Source of the DNA: Nostoc paludosum FACHB-159
Lineage (GTDB): Bacteria > Cyanobacteriota > Cyanobacteriia > Cyanobacteriales > Nostocaceae
Length of the DNA: 64,000 nucleotides
Direction: 5' to 3'
Assembly: GCF_014698835.1 (NCBI RefSeq)
Contig: NZ_JACJTU010000026.1
Location: 1 to 64,000 of the forward strand
A model generated the notes under the pieces. The model was given only the letters and a program-made list of their open reading frames with translations, did not search any database and was not told the DNA's origin. Below, in pieces: positions 27,312-35,303 of the stretch (positions within the stretch are counted from its first letter, which is position 1; each line of letters opens with the position of its first letter). Made by a program: the position numbers and the translations under genes.

Positions 27312-27412
27312 AGCTTGAGCCATGATTTATCTCAAATAGTGGTGCGGTGGACGATATTTTTACGCTATTTTCAACTCACAGCCGTGTGGCTAATTTTAGT
27401 TTGACAAAATCA

Positions 27413-28837
27413 TTAATGAATTTCAAAGGATTCAATCATTTTTTCTGCGGTGGGTAAGAAGCGATCGTAATCATCTATTGCAGCAGAATAAGTAATGATA
27501 TATGCTTGATTCCCCTTTAAAGTCCAAACTTGTAAATTTTTTAGATTCTTTTTTCCATCTTTACCAATAAAAATTAATTGATTAGCTCTTTTTTTTGCTA
27601 GACTCGTTTCACTGATGTTTACAATAGTCGCATCAGATAAAGTAGTTTTTACTCCCTTAATAAATAAATCTTGCGATTCTTGTAACGTCCCAGAAAAATT
27701 CTCAACACTTATAGTCAAAAGTTCTCGAAAGTTATCTTTTTCAGTTTGTTGAGGTGATAAGAATGTTACTAACTCTTTAGTGATTAGATTCGGTGTCTCT
27801 TGAATTTTCCAAGTTTCTGGATATTGAATTTTTATGCCATAGCTAGAATCTTGATACATCAAAAAATTTTGGCTAGGAGTTTGTAATTGCAATAACCATA
27901 GACTGATAGTAGCGACTACTGCCGTTATTCCTGCACTGAGGAAAAACTTTTGTGGTCGTGCCAATTGTAAGGTTTTTTGAATTGTAGTATCTGGTATTTT
28001 ATCTAGCATTTCTAAAGCTTGCAATGCCGATGTCGCTGTAGGATAACGCTGGCGGAAATCATACAGCACCATTGTGTCTATAATTTCTGCTAGCTGCTGA
28101 CTCACTTGTATTTGATTGCGCCAATCAATTTCTCCTGTATGCGGGTTTCTTGGTAGTCCTTGAGTGCCAAAGTCAGCAGGATTAATTCCTATCAAAGCTT
28201 GGATAGCAATAATTCCCACTGCATAGATATCACTGCTCAACTGTGGAGTGCCACTAGCTTGTTCGCTTGGCATATAACCATAAGTACCAATGGCAACTGT
28301 AAAATTTGCTTGCCCTTGAGAATTAGTCATTTGGGTAGTGATTTGTTTTACAGCCCCAAAGTCAATTAGTACTATTTTGTTATCTAACTGTCTACGTCGA
28401 ATATTAGCAGGTTTAAGATCCCGGTGAATTACATTGTATTGATGAACAAATGCTAAAATTTCCAAAATTTCTTTTAGAAGTTTAATAGTTTCAGATTCAC
28501 TCAATCGCTTGCCTAGAGGAGGTATTTCCTGAGTAATGTCATGACCTGGAATAAACTCTTGAACTAAATAAAATTCTTGATTTTCTTCAAAGTGAGCCAA
28601 TAATTGAGGAATTTGGTCATGCTTTCCTAACGTTTCCAGAATTAATGCTTCGCGATCGAACAAACGTTTGGCTTCCCCTAAAGTGTATGCATCAGTAGAG
28701 AGTGGTTTAAAATGCTTAACAACGCACTGTGGATTTCCAGGCCTTTGCATGTCTTGAGCTAAAAAAGTCGTACCGAATCCCCCTTGTCCCAGTTGGGTGA
28801 AAATTTGGTAGCGTCCACCGATGGTTTGGCCCTGCAT
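27413..28837 (-). CDS. Ser/Thr protein kinase with C-terminal PsbP-like domain
   Basis: A 474-aa protein. The Hanks-type kinase domain (about 10-280) has glycine loop GQGGFGTTF, Lys41, HRDLKPAN with Asp140, and DFG at 159-161. A single membrane helix lies near 298-318 (AGITAVVATISLWLLQL). Beyond it, YGIKIQYPETWKIQE opens a PsbP-like domain of about 150 residues, probably extracytoplasmic. The receptor-kinase layout suggests that the PsbP-like domain senses something outside the membrane, perhaps in the thylakoid lumen or periplasm. The kinase domain is closely related to that at 17755-19140, but the C-terminal half is unrelated. Confidence 0.9.
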   Translation of the reverse strand: MQGQTIGGRYQIFTQLGQGGFGTTFLAQDMQRPGNPQCVVKHFKPLSTDAYTLGEAKRLFDREALILETLGKHDQIPQLLAHFEENQEFYLVQEFIPGHDITQEIPPLGKRLSESETIKLLKEILEILAFVHQYNVIHRDLKPANIRRRQLDNKIVLIDFGAVKQITTQMTNSQGQANFTVAIGTYGYMPSEQASGTPQLSSDIYAVGIIAIQALIGINPADFGTQGLPRNPHTGEIDWRNQIQVSQQLAEIIDTMVLYDFRQRYPTATSALQALEMLDKIPDTTIQKTLQLARPQKFFLSAGITAVVATISLWLLQLQTPSQNFLMYQDSSYGIKIQYPETWKIQETPNLITKELVTFLSPQQTEKDNFRELLTISVENFSGTLQESQDLFIKGVKTTLSDATIVNISETSLAKKRANQLIFIGKDGKKNLKNLQVWTLKGNQAYIITYSAAIDDYDRFLPTAEKMIESFEIH

Positions 28838-28907
28838 TAAATTCCCCCTTGCTGCTGGAATTAATCATTCACTTATTTTGTTAATCTTGATTTTTGCACA
28901 TAATTGA

Positions 28908-29040
28908 ATGGGGCATAGGGCATTGGGCATTGAAAAGAGGCAGAGGAGAGGGAGAGGGGCGGGGTGCATGGGGTAGAGGGAAAAACTCTTCTCCCTGTCT
29001 CATCTCCCCATGCCCTATGCCCCATTCCCCATTCCCAATT
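28908..29040. repeat. GGGCAT STRR with complementary C-rich arm
   Basis: GGGCATAGGGCATTGGGCATT units at about 28911-28933 are mirrored by CCCCATGCCCTATGCCCCATTCCCC at about 29006-29036. Unlike most cassettes here it sits between divergent genes, so it lies within promoter DNA. Confidence 0.65.
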
Positions 29041-29072
29041 TTTTAAACACTAAGTTAAACAAAGATTAGCCT

Positions 29073-30281
29073 ATGAGTTTGAGTCTGTGCATGATTGTGA
29101 AAAACGAAGCAGCAACACTGCCCAAATGTCTAAGCAGTGTCAACAAAGTGGTAGATGAAATAGTAGTGTTGGATACAGGCTCAATCGATCGCACTCCTTA
29201 TGTTGCCCAAGAGTTCGGGGCGAAAGTCCACCATTTTAAATGGTGCGATGATTTCAGCGCCGCCCGGAATGCAGCTTTAAAATATGTAACTGGTGATTGG
29301 GTTTTGGTGTTAGATGCTGATGAAACTCTCACGCCAGGAATTGTACCGCTATTGCAAGACACCATTGCTAGGGAGGAATATCTGTTACTCAACCTTGTTC
29401 GCCAGGAAGTTGGTGCAGAACAATCTCCTTATTCTCTGGTTTCAAGATTATTCCGCAATCATCCAGATATTCGCTTTGACCGTCCTTACCATGCCTTAGT
29501 TGATGATAGCGTGTCGGCAATTTTAACCAAAGAACCACACTGGCAGGTAGGTTATTTACCAGGAGTAGCAATTCTCCACACAGGATATCAAAAAAGTGCG
29601 ATCGCTCAAAATAATAAATATGCCAAAGCCGCAGCAGCGATGGAAGGATTTTTCGCTACTCATCCTGACGATCCCTATGTTTGCAGTAAATTAGGGGCAT
29701 TGTATGTGGAAACTGGGAAAATTTCCCAAGGAATGGAGTTACTTAGACGAGGATTGCAGCGCATAAATGAAAGTCACGCAGCTGGGGAAGAAAACTACGA
29801 TATTTTGTACGAACTTCACTATCATTTAGGCATTGCCTACAGTCGGTTAAAAAATTTTCCAGTGGCTATTTCTCATTATCAAACAGCAATTAAATTGCCA
29901 ATTTATCCCATGCTCAAACTAGGAGGATACAACAACCTGGGAAACTTACTCAAAGCCGCAGGAGATTTTAATGGCGCGAAAACTGCTTATATCGCAGCGT
30001 TGAAAATCGATCCGAGTTTTGTTGCGGGATATTATAATCTGGCGATGACGTTTAAAGCTTTGGGTTTATTTACAGATGCGATCGCTTGTTATCAAAATGC
30101 CATCGTCTTAAATCCCAACTACGCCGAAGCCTATCAAAATTTAGGTGTAGTCCTGCTAAAAGTCGGCAATCATCAAGAAAGTATAGCAGCATTCAAAAAA
30201 GCGATCGCCCTTCATGAAAAGCATAACCCCCAAGAAGCCAAAAGACTAAGCCAGGGGTTGCAAGAGATGGGAGTTATGTAA
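29073..30281 (+). CDS. Family 2 glycosyltransferase fused to TPR repeats
   Basis: A 402-aa protein. The GT-A fold spans about 1-200: SLCMIVKNEAATLPKCLSSV, VVLDTGSIDRT, and a DAD metal motif in VLVLDADETL. Four or more TPR units follow (YYNLAMTFKALGLFTDAI, AYQNLGVVLLKVGNHQESI). Such fusions transfer sugars to unknown glycans or proteins, the TPRs probably binding the acceptor or a partner. No other glycan genes are nearby. A GGGCATG array begins directly after its stop. Confidence 0.88.
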   Translation: MSLSLCMIVKNEAATLPKCLSSVNKVVDEIVVLDTGSIDRTPYVAQEFGAKVHHFKWCDDFSAARNAALKYVTGDWVLVLDADETLTPGIVPLLQDTIAREEYLLLNLVRQEVGAEQSPYSLVSRLFRNHPDIRFDRPYHALVDDSVSAILTKEPHWQVGYLPGVAILHTGYQKSAIAQNNKYAKAAAAMEGFFATHPDDPYVCSKLGALYVETGKISQGMELLRRGLQRINESHAAGEENYDILYELHYHLGIAYSRLKNFPVAISHYQTAIKLPIYPMLKLGGYNNLGNLLKAAGDFNGAKTAYIAALKIDPSFVAGYYNLAMTFKALGLFTDAIACYQNAIVLNPNYAEAYQNLGVVLLKVGNHQESIAAFKKAIALHEKHNPQEAKRLSQGLQEMGVM

Positions 30282-30284
30282 AGT

Positions 30285-30437
30285 GGGCATGGGGCATGGG
30301 GCATGGGGCATGGGGCATGGGGCATGGGGCATGGGGCATGGGGGGTGTGCGGAGACAAGCGGACAATGGGGATAACTCCTAACTTTTTAGTCAACAGTCA
30401 ACAACCCAATTCCCAATGCCCAATGCCCAATGCCCAA
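30285..30437. repeat. GGGCATG heptamer array and complementary CCCAATG array
   Basis: About eight perfect GGGCATG units (30285-30343) are followed, after 60 bases, by CCCAATG units (about 30405-30437). It is one of the longest uninterrupted STRRs in the window and directly follows a coding region. Confidence 0.85.
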
Positions 30438-30529
30438 TATATATATTTTTTTCTCTCTTTAGAAATTTGCCATTTGAAAATTGATGTTATAGATTAGTGC
30501 TGAAGTTTTAATTAAACATCTAATTAGCA

Positions 30530-30697
30530 ATGAAAACCACACTAATCAGTTCAACAACACAAGAAAACAGACCTACCAAGACTAAAAAACAGTCTTTTCC
30601 TGGGATGAATATTGGTACTCCGAAAGTACCATTCCGCAAGTCCAAGAAAATAGTACAGCAGCATGAATTACTCAGTGATTGGGAACACGCAAGTTAA
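30530..30697 (+). CDS. 55-aa basic peptide gene upstream of a radical-SAM protein
   Basis: ATG to TAA encodes 55 residues: a Thr/Ser-rich start, a basic middle (PTKTKKQSFPGMNIG and PKVPFRKSKK) and a short acidic end (ELLSDWEHAS). No signal peptide, cysteine or recognised domain. It is intrinsically polar and could be disordered. It precedes the NrdG-like gene on the same strand by 241 bases, so co-function is possible but unproven. No strong ribosome site. Confidence 0.4.
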   Translation: MKTTLISSTTQENRPTKTKKQSFPGMNIGTPKVPFRKSKKIVQQHELLSDWEHAS

Positions 30698-30938
30698 TTT
30701 ACTACTTTCAATTTTTTGATACAAACTTGCTAGTAATTGCTCTAAGTATTCCATGTCTCACAATCATTCTTAAAATTGGTGTTGGTAAGAAAATTCGGCA
30801 TGAAAAACACCCATTTTAAGTAGCGATCGAGTACAAACGCCGACAAAAAAGCCTGAGTTCCTTACTAAGGTGGAGTATTACAATATTTCGCTATAGTTAT
30901 ATAGTTAACAGGCAACGGTTTTAAAAGGAGTTAAAGAG

Positions 30939-31562
30939 ATGGAAACTAAGCCAACTGACCCATCACTAGCACTCACGGAAATTCCCTCTGGCTATCTCAA
31001 CATCATGGGTTACGTTGATGAGTCAGAAGTCAATGGCCCTGGTTGTCGTGCAGTTATCTGGGTGCAAGGTTGTCCGCGTGAATGTCCTGGCTGCTTTAAT
31101 CCTGACTCCTGGTCTTTTGAGGCTAACCAAATTGTTGCCGTTGATACTCTTGCAGAGAACATCCTCAATAATCCTCGCAACACTGGTGTAACGTTCTCTG
31201 GTGGAGAACCATTTTGGCAAGCGCCTACGCTAGCGTCTTTAGCTCGTAAGCTAAAAGCTGCTGGATTGAATGTAATGTCTTTTACTGGGTTCACCCTCAA
31301 GCAGCTACAGTCTGAATCTGCACCGCCTGGCTCCCAAGAATTGTTAGAACAACTTGATATCTTAATTGACGGGCCTTTTGTGCAATCTCTGGCAATTAAT
31401 TCTCCCAACTCTCCAGTTTCTTCTAGTAACCAGAGGATTCATATATTTAACCCTGCTTTATCTGACCAGATTACCTGGGCTAGCGACCAAATCGAAGTTC
31501 ACATTCTCAAGGATGGTAGCCGCATTGTTACTGGCTATCGAGGTGGACTGGAATTGATGTAA
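30939..31562 (+). CDS. NrdG-like radical SAM / 4Fe-4S single-cluster protein
   Basis: A 207-aa protein with the CxxxCxxC cluster motif at Cys45, Cys49 and Cys52 (GCPRECPGC) and a SAM-binding FSGGEPFW segment near 88. The fold matches anaerobic ribonucleotide-reductase activases and related short radical-SAM activators. AAGGAG precedes the ATG at good distance. No class III reductase gene (nrdD) is visible in the window, so the substrate protein is unknown: a distant reductase, another glycyl-radical enzyme or a peptide. Confidence 0.85.
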   Translation: METKPTDPSLALTEIPSGYLNIMGYVDESEVNGPGCRAVIWVQGCPRECPGCFNPDSWSFEANQIVAVDTLAENILNNPRNTGVTFSGGEPFWQAPTLASLARKLKAAGLNVMSFTGFTLKQLQSESAPPGSQELLEQLDILIDGPFVQSLAINSPNSPVSSSNQRIHIFNPALSDQITWASDQIEVHILKDGSRIVTGYRGGLELM

Positions 31563-31690
31563 TTGGGGATGGGGCATGGGAAAAGAGAAGGCAGGAGGCA
31601 GGAGGCAGAAGGCAGAAGTTCTTTAATGCGTCAATTTTGAATTGATTTGTCTCCCTGATCTCCCAATCTCCCTTATCTTTACGTCTTTGT
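31562..31690. repeat. GGCAGGA/GGCAGAA purine-rich heptamer repeats
   Basis: GGCAGGAGGCAGGAGGCAGAAGGCAG runs follow the radical-SAM gene. They share their heptamers with the start of the dispersed repeats at 35091 and 58620. The run stops just before the convergent hydrolase gene. Confidence 0.6.
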
Positions 31691-32623
31691 GTCCCCGTGT
31701 CCCCGGTCATCTTGAATGAGGACGCGCAGATTTTCATCCAAACGATCGCTTGTATTATTGATGTAATCTAAAGCGCCGCGATCGCCAAGTGTATAAGCCC
31801 GCAAAAAAAGCGCACTCCAACGAGCGATGGTTTCAATTGATTTCTCCTGTGCCAAAGTTGGGATATTTGGGTCTGGTCTGGCACCAGGAGGATTGTTAAT
31901 ATTTGTGATGCCATAATGATTGGCACCCTCTATAGTAATTAATGCTTTTGGAGGTTCTTGAATTAAATCATAACTTGTTTGTGTTGTTTGGGGAGTTACT
32001 GATGAGCCATCTTGACTTCCTAAGATTAAAGCTATTGGAATCCCTTGATTTCTAATTGGTATAAATTTTCCGATACCTACAAATGTATTAGTAGCAAAGA
32101 AAGCTGCTGCTTTTAACTGTTGAGGGCGTTGAAATTCACCTTCACAAACTGGGTAAATACAAGAATTATCAATCGCAGTCAAACCAACTGCTCCACCGAA
32201 AGAATGTCCTAATAATACTAGTTTATCTAAATCAAGATTACCAGCAATTGGTGAATTTGGATTAGAATTTTCTGCTAGCATAAAGTCTATAACATGAGAG
32301 ATTTGGGATGTTTCTGGTATCAACCCCGTAAATCCAAAATCTGGTAAAGAACGAATATGTTCGGGAACAATTACTGTAAATCCGTAACTGGCGACAATAT
32401 GAGCAAATTGAGAATATTGAGATATATCAACACGCGAGCCAGGCAAGAATAAAGCAATGGGAGTTTTGATGTGATTGATATTTGAACTGGGAATGGCAGG
32501 ATAATAAATATCTGCGGAATCTCCATTAGTGGGAATAGTCGTTTTATAGTTGTTGACTAATCGAAATAGAGGGCCAGGGTTAAAAGTAGTTGCACCTGTG
32601 CTTATTTCACCATCCGAAACCAT
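31679..32623 (-). CDS. Alpha/beta hydrolase, chlorophyllase/PAF-acetylhydrolase-like
   Basis: A 314-aa alpha/beta hydrolase. The nucleophile elbow is GHSFGG with Ser141, the likely acid Asp lies in LILGSQDGS, and the His is in EGANHYG. Layout and the FLPGSRVDISQYSQFAHIVASYGF segment resemble chlorophyllase-like and dienelactone-hydrolase-like enzymes. No signal peptide is visible, so it is probably cytoplasmic. An ester substrate is expected, but its identity is open. Confidence 0.82.
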   Translation of the reverse strand: MVSDGEISTGATTFNPGPLFRLVNNYKTTIPTNGDSADIYYPAIPSSNINHIKTPIALFLPGSRVDISQYSQFAHIVASYGFTVIVPEHIRSLPDFGFTGLIPETSQISHVIDFMLAENSNPNSPIAGNLDLDKLVLLGHSFGGAVGLTAIDNSCIYPVCEGEFQRPQQLKAAAFFATNTFVGIGKFIPIRNQGIPIALILGSQDGSSVTPQTTQTSYDLIQEPPKALITIEGANHYGITNINNPPGARPDPNIPTLAQEKSIETIARWSALFLRAYTLGDRGALDYINNTSDRLDENLRVLIQDDRGHGDTKT

Positions 32624-33052
32624 TTATTTGCCTCCAATTATTACCAGTCAATAGGATTTAAGCAGTAAATAATGAAGATGGTCAAGCACCAGCGATCGCT
32701 CTTTGTATTTCTAGGCATAGGACTTACGCAAAAACTCCCTAAAACTCTTATTTCTTTGCGTCCTTTGCGTCCTTTGCGGTTCGTTTTTCATAATTTTGCG
32801 TAAGTCCTGGGCATTATAAAATAGTGTTTACTGAGTACACCCATGTTTTAAGGATTCATTTTAGTCGTGAAGGAACGAGATTTTCAACAAACATTCCTGA
32901 AACAGTCGCAGTCCCATTCATCCTTAACTTTTGTTGAAAAAACTTAATAATTTGAGAACATCCAATTTTGAAAGTTTTCCTTCAGACTGGAAAACAGTTT
33001 CAAAAGCCAAGGCTATCTTGTGTATTAATAAAAATTAAAATAAAGGAAGAAA
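32624..33052. other. Intergenic stretch with a 90-base palindromic repeat
   Basis: It carries the MITE-like element at 32719-32808 and the promoter region of the PhyH gene. No gene is supported. Confidence 0.6.
32719..32808. mobile_element. MITE-like element with AGGACTTACGCAAA ends, copy A
   Basis: Ninety bases bounded by AGGACTTACGCAAA and the near-complementary ATTTTGCGTAAGTCCT, with an internal TTTGCGTCC repeat. A second copy in the opposite orientation lies at 58721-58810 and differs at few positions. Both occur between genes, fitting a non-autonomous transposable element. Confidence 0.75.
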
Positions 33053-33895
33053 ATGCCTGAATATCTAAATGGTAAGCAGCCAACTACAGAGCAATTAAAT
33101 GATTGGATTGAGTATTTTCATAATAATGGATTTTTGGTGATTGACAATGTGTTGACACCGGAGCAATGTGAAATCCTCAGAAATGATTTAGATGAAACTC
33201 TCAAGAAGACAGAAGGTAAAGATTATAAAAAATCTAAGAAAATAATGAAGCGGATGTTCGAGCATTCTCAGCAAAATTTAAATCTTTTTGCTTTAGAGCC
33301 AATCGTGACATTTGCAGAACATTTAATTGGTGGTACAAATGGAACAGGCTACTCAATGGATGATGGTATTTCTAATGCTAATACAATTCATGTTATTCAC
33401 AATAACTCATTTAAGATTCCTCCAGAAACTGACGGATTAGCTAAAAATGCATGGCATCAAGACGACACACCGCATGTAATTTCCCTTGATGGGAAACCCT
33501 TGACTAATATTCGCTTGAATGTTCTTGCATTCACAGTGAATTACTATCTGACAGATGTATTATCCGAAGAAAATGGCCCGACTCAAGTGATTCCGGGATC
33601 TCATCTGTTTGGTAAGTTGTGCGACGGTAATATTTCAGGATATGAAGACCGAATTTACAGCTGCTTAGGAGGGATGGGTTCTGCTGTTTGTTTTAACAAT
33701 CAGGTATGGCATAGAGGCTCTAGAAACTCTTCCTCAATTACTCGCTACATTACACAGATTACTTATGCCAAGAGACTGGTTGGACATAAGTACGCACCCT
33801 TTATGAATTATCAAATGCCTAGTCACTGCTATGAACAAGCAGACCCCAGATTGAAGCAACTGTTAGGATTTCTTCCCAGTGGTGCCTATGGTTAA
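33053..33895 (+). CDS. Phytanoyl-CoA dioxygenase (PhyH) family Fe(II)/2-oxoglutarate oxygenase
   Basis: A 280-aa cupin-fold oxygenase. The iron triad is visible as His135 and Asp137 in WHQDD and a distal His220 in VWHRGS, with Arg231 positioned to hold 2-oxoglutarate. DNVLTPEQCEIL at the start is typical of PhyH proteins. These enzymes hydroxylate or halogenate diverse small molecules, including many secondary metabolites. An AAGGAAG ribosome site precedes the ATG. Substrate unknown; nearby genes give no pathway. Confidence 0.87.
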   Translation: MPEYLNGKQPTTEQLNDWIEYFHNNGFLVIDNVLTPEQCEILRNDLDETLKKTEGKDYKKSKKIMKRMFEHSQQNLNLFALEPIVTFAEHLIGGTNGTGYSMDDGISNANTIHVIHNNSFKIPPETDGLAKNAWHQDDTPHVISLDGKPLTNIRLNVLAFTVNYYLTDVLSEENGPTQVIPGSHLFGKLCDGNISGYEDRIYSCLGGMGSAVCFNNQVWHRGSRNSSSITRYITQITYAKRLVGHKYAPFMNYQMPSHCYEQADPRLKQLLGFLPSGAYG

Positions 33896-34033
33896 AAGAG
33901 ACTGGGGATTAGGAGTACTCAGTTAAGAGTACAGACGCGATTATACTCTTACGAGAAGACGCTGTTCGAGCGTCTACGCGTTTGTACAAGAGTTAAAATT
34001 TATTCTCCTTGTCTCCCTACTCCCCCTCGATTA

Positions 34034-35050
34034 ATGAAAAGACTATTTCAGACAATTTTCAGTCAATACCGCGTATTTTGGGCTGTTTTGCTATTTGGTG
34101 TCGGACTGGTGGTCACGCTAGTGTTGTCCCTTTCCCAAGGAGCAGTACCTTTTAGTATGTCTGAGTTTTGGCAAGCGATTCTTCACCAAGGCGATCCGAC
34201 TAAACAGACAATTCTCTGGGATTTGCGTCTTCCACGCATTTGTGCGGCTCTCATCGTGGGTGCTGCTTTGGGTATGTCGGGAGCCTTGCTACAAGGAATG
34301 TTACGCAATAGCCTTGCCGATCCCTTTATTCTCGGCATTTCTGCGGGTGCAGGATTAATTGTAATTTTAATGATTGCCTGGCAAATATTTCCGATCGCCA
34401 TTCCTCTAGCTGCGTGGATAGGTGCAATTTTGACTTCGGCGATCGTAATTTTACTGGGTCGTGCGGGGTCGGGAATTTCAGTTGAGCGATTGATTTTAGG
34501 CGGGGTGGCAGTGAGTTCTCTATTTGGCGCTGTGCAAAGCACCTTACTGCTTTCAGCTGAAGACGGACAAATCCAAATTGCCCTGAGTTGGTTAGTTGGT
34601 AGCCTCAATGGACGGGGTTGGCAAGAAATTTCTATTCCTAGTGCTTACATCATCGTTGCATTGGTGGCGGGATGTTTACTGGCGCGATCGGTGAACGTGT
34701 TGGCTTTGGGCGATGATTTGGCTGTGGGATTGGGAATTTCGTTAACGCGATCGCGCCTATTAATTGGTGGTGTCGCCACATTATTAGCCGCAGGTGCAGT
34801 CAGCATCAGTGGCTTAATTGGATTTGTCGGCCTTGTCGTCCCTCACGGCGTCCGGCTGCTCGTTGGTACAGATCACCGCTTTGTTTTGCCACTTTCCGCC
34901 CTTGCTGGTGCATGGTTACTGACCTTTGCAGACTTACTCTCTAGATTAGGAGCAGTAGAACTTCCAGTAGGTTCTGTCACCGCCTTGCTAGGTTCGCCAC
35001 TGTTTATCTGGTTACTTTATCGTCGTTCTGCTGGCTTTAATAAATTCTGA
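34034..35050 (+). CDS. FecCD/BtuC-family ABC transporter permease
   Basis: A 338-aa permease with about ten membrane helices. The family stretch GAALGMSGALLQGMLRNSLADPFILGISAGAGL (residues near 77-110) and VGLVVPHGVRLLVGTDHR are conserved in importers of ferric siderophores, haem and cobalamin. No ATPase or binding-protein gene flanks it, so it must pair with components encoded elsewhere or be a leftover. Start and length fit the family. Confidence 0.9.
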   Translation: MKRLFQTIFSQYRVFWAVLLFGVGLVVTLVLSLSQGAVPFSMSEFWQAILHQGDPTKQTILWDLRLPRICAALIVGAALGMSGALLQGMLRNSLADPFILGISAGAGLIVILMIAWQIFPIAIPLAAWIGAILTSAIVILLGRAGSGISVERLILGGVAVSSLFGAVQSTLLLSAEDGQIQIALSWLVGSLNGRGWQEISIPSAYIIVALVAGCLLARSVNVLALGDDLAVGLGISLTRSRLLIGGVATLLAAGAVSISGLIGFVGLVVPHGVRLLVGTDHRFVLPLSALAGAWLLTFADLLSRLGAVELPVGSVTALLGSPLFIWLLYRRSAGFNKF

Positions 35051-35090
35051 TACAAATACTGGGAAGTTTCTCTAATTACTGTCTTATAGC

Positions 35091-35173
35091 AAAAGGCAGG
35101 AGGCAGGAGGCAGAAGGTAAAACTATTGTTATTCCTACCATTCACGCTTGTCATTATGTCCTAACCTATGTGA
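35091..35173. repeat. Dispersed repeat, copy A (GGCAGGAGG ... GTCCTAACCTATGTG)
   Basis: A purine-rich start (AGGCAGGAGGCAGAAGGTAAAA) leads into ATTCCTACCATTCACGCTTG and TCATTATGTCCTAACCTATG. The same order of segments recurs at about 58620-58697. It lacks clear terminal inverted repeats. Confidence 0.7.
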
Positions 35174-35303
35174 TACCAATTCACTAAAATTTTGAAACAG
35201 ATCCAAATCCAGAAATCCTTTTAAAATATGGATTTCTTAATTTTGAATTGTGAATTTTGAATTGGTATGACTACGGCTATAACTGTTTATTTTCAAGACA
35301 GAT

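Noticed and set aside
30212..30497. Frames reading through the GGGCATG array at the end of the glycosyltransferase gene
   Set aside because: Translation is pure repeat (MGHGAWG... or PHAPCPM...), an artefact of the heptamers.
30939..31562. Straight call as anaerobic ribonucleotide-reductase activase NrdG
   Set aside because: The motif fits, but no nrdD is present and many short radical-SAM proteins share it, so the name was withheld.
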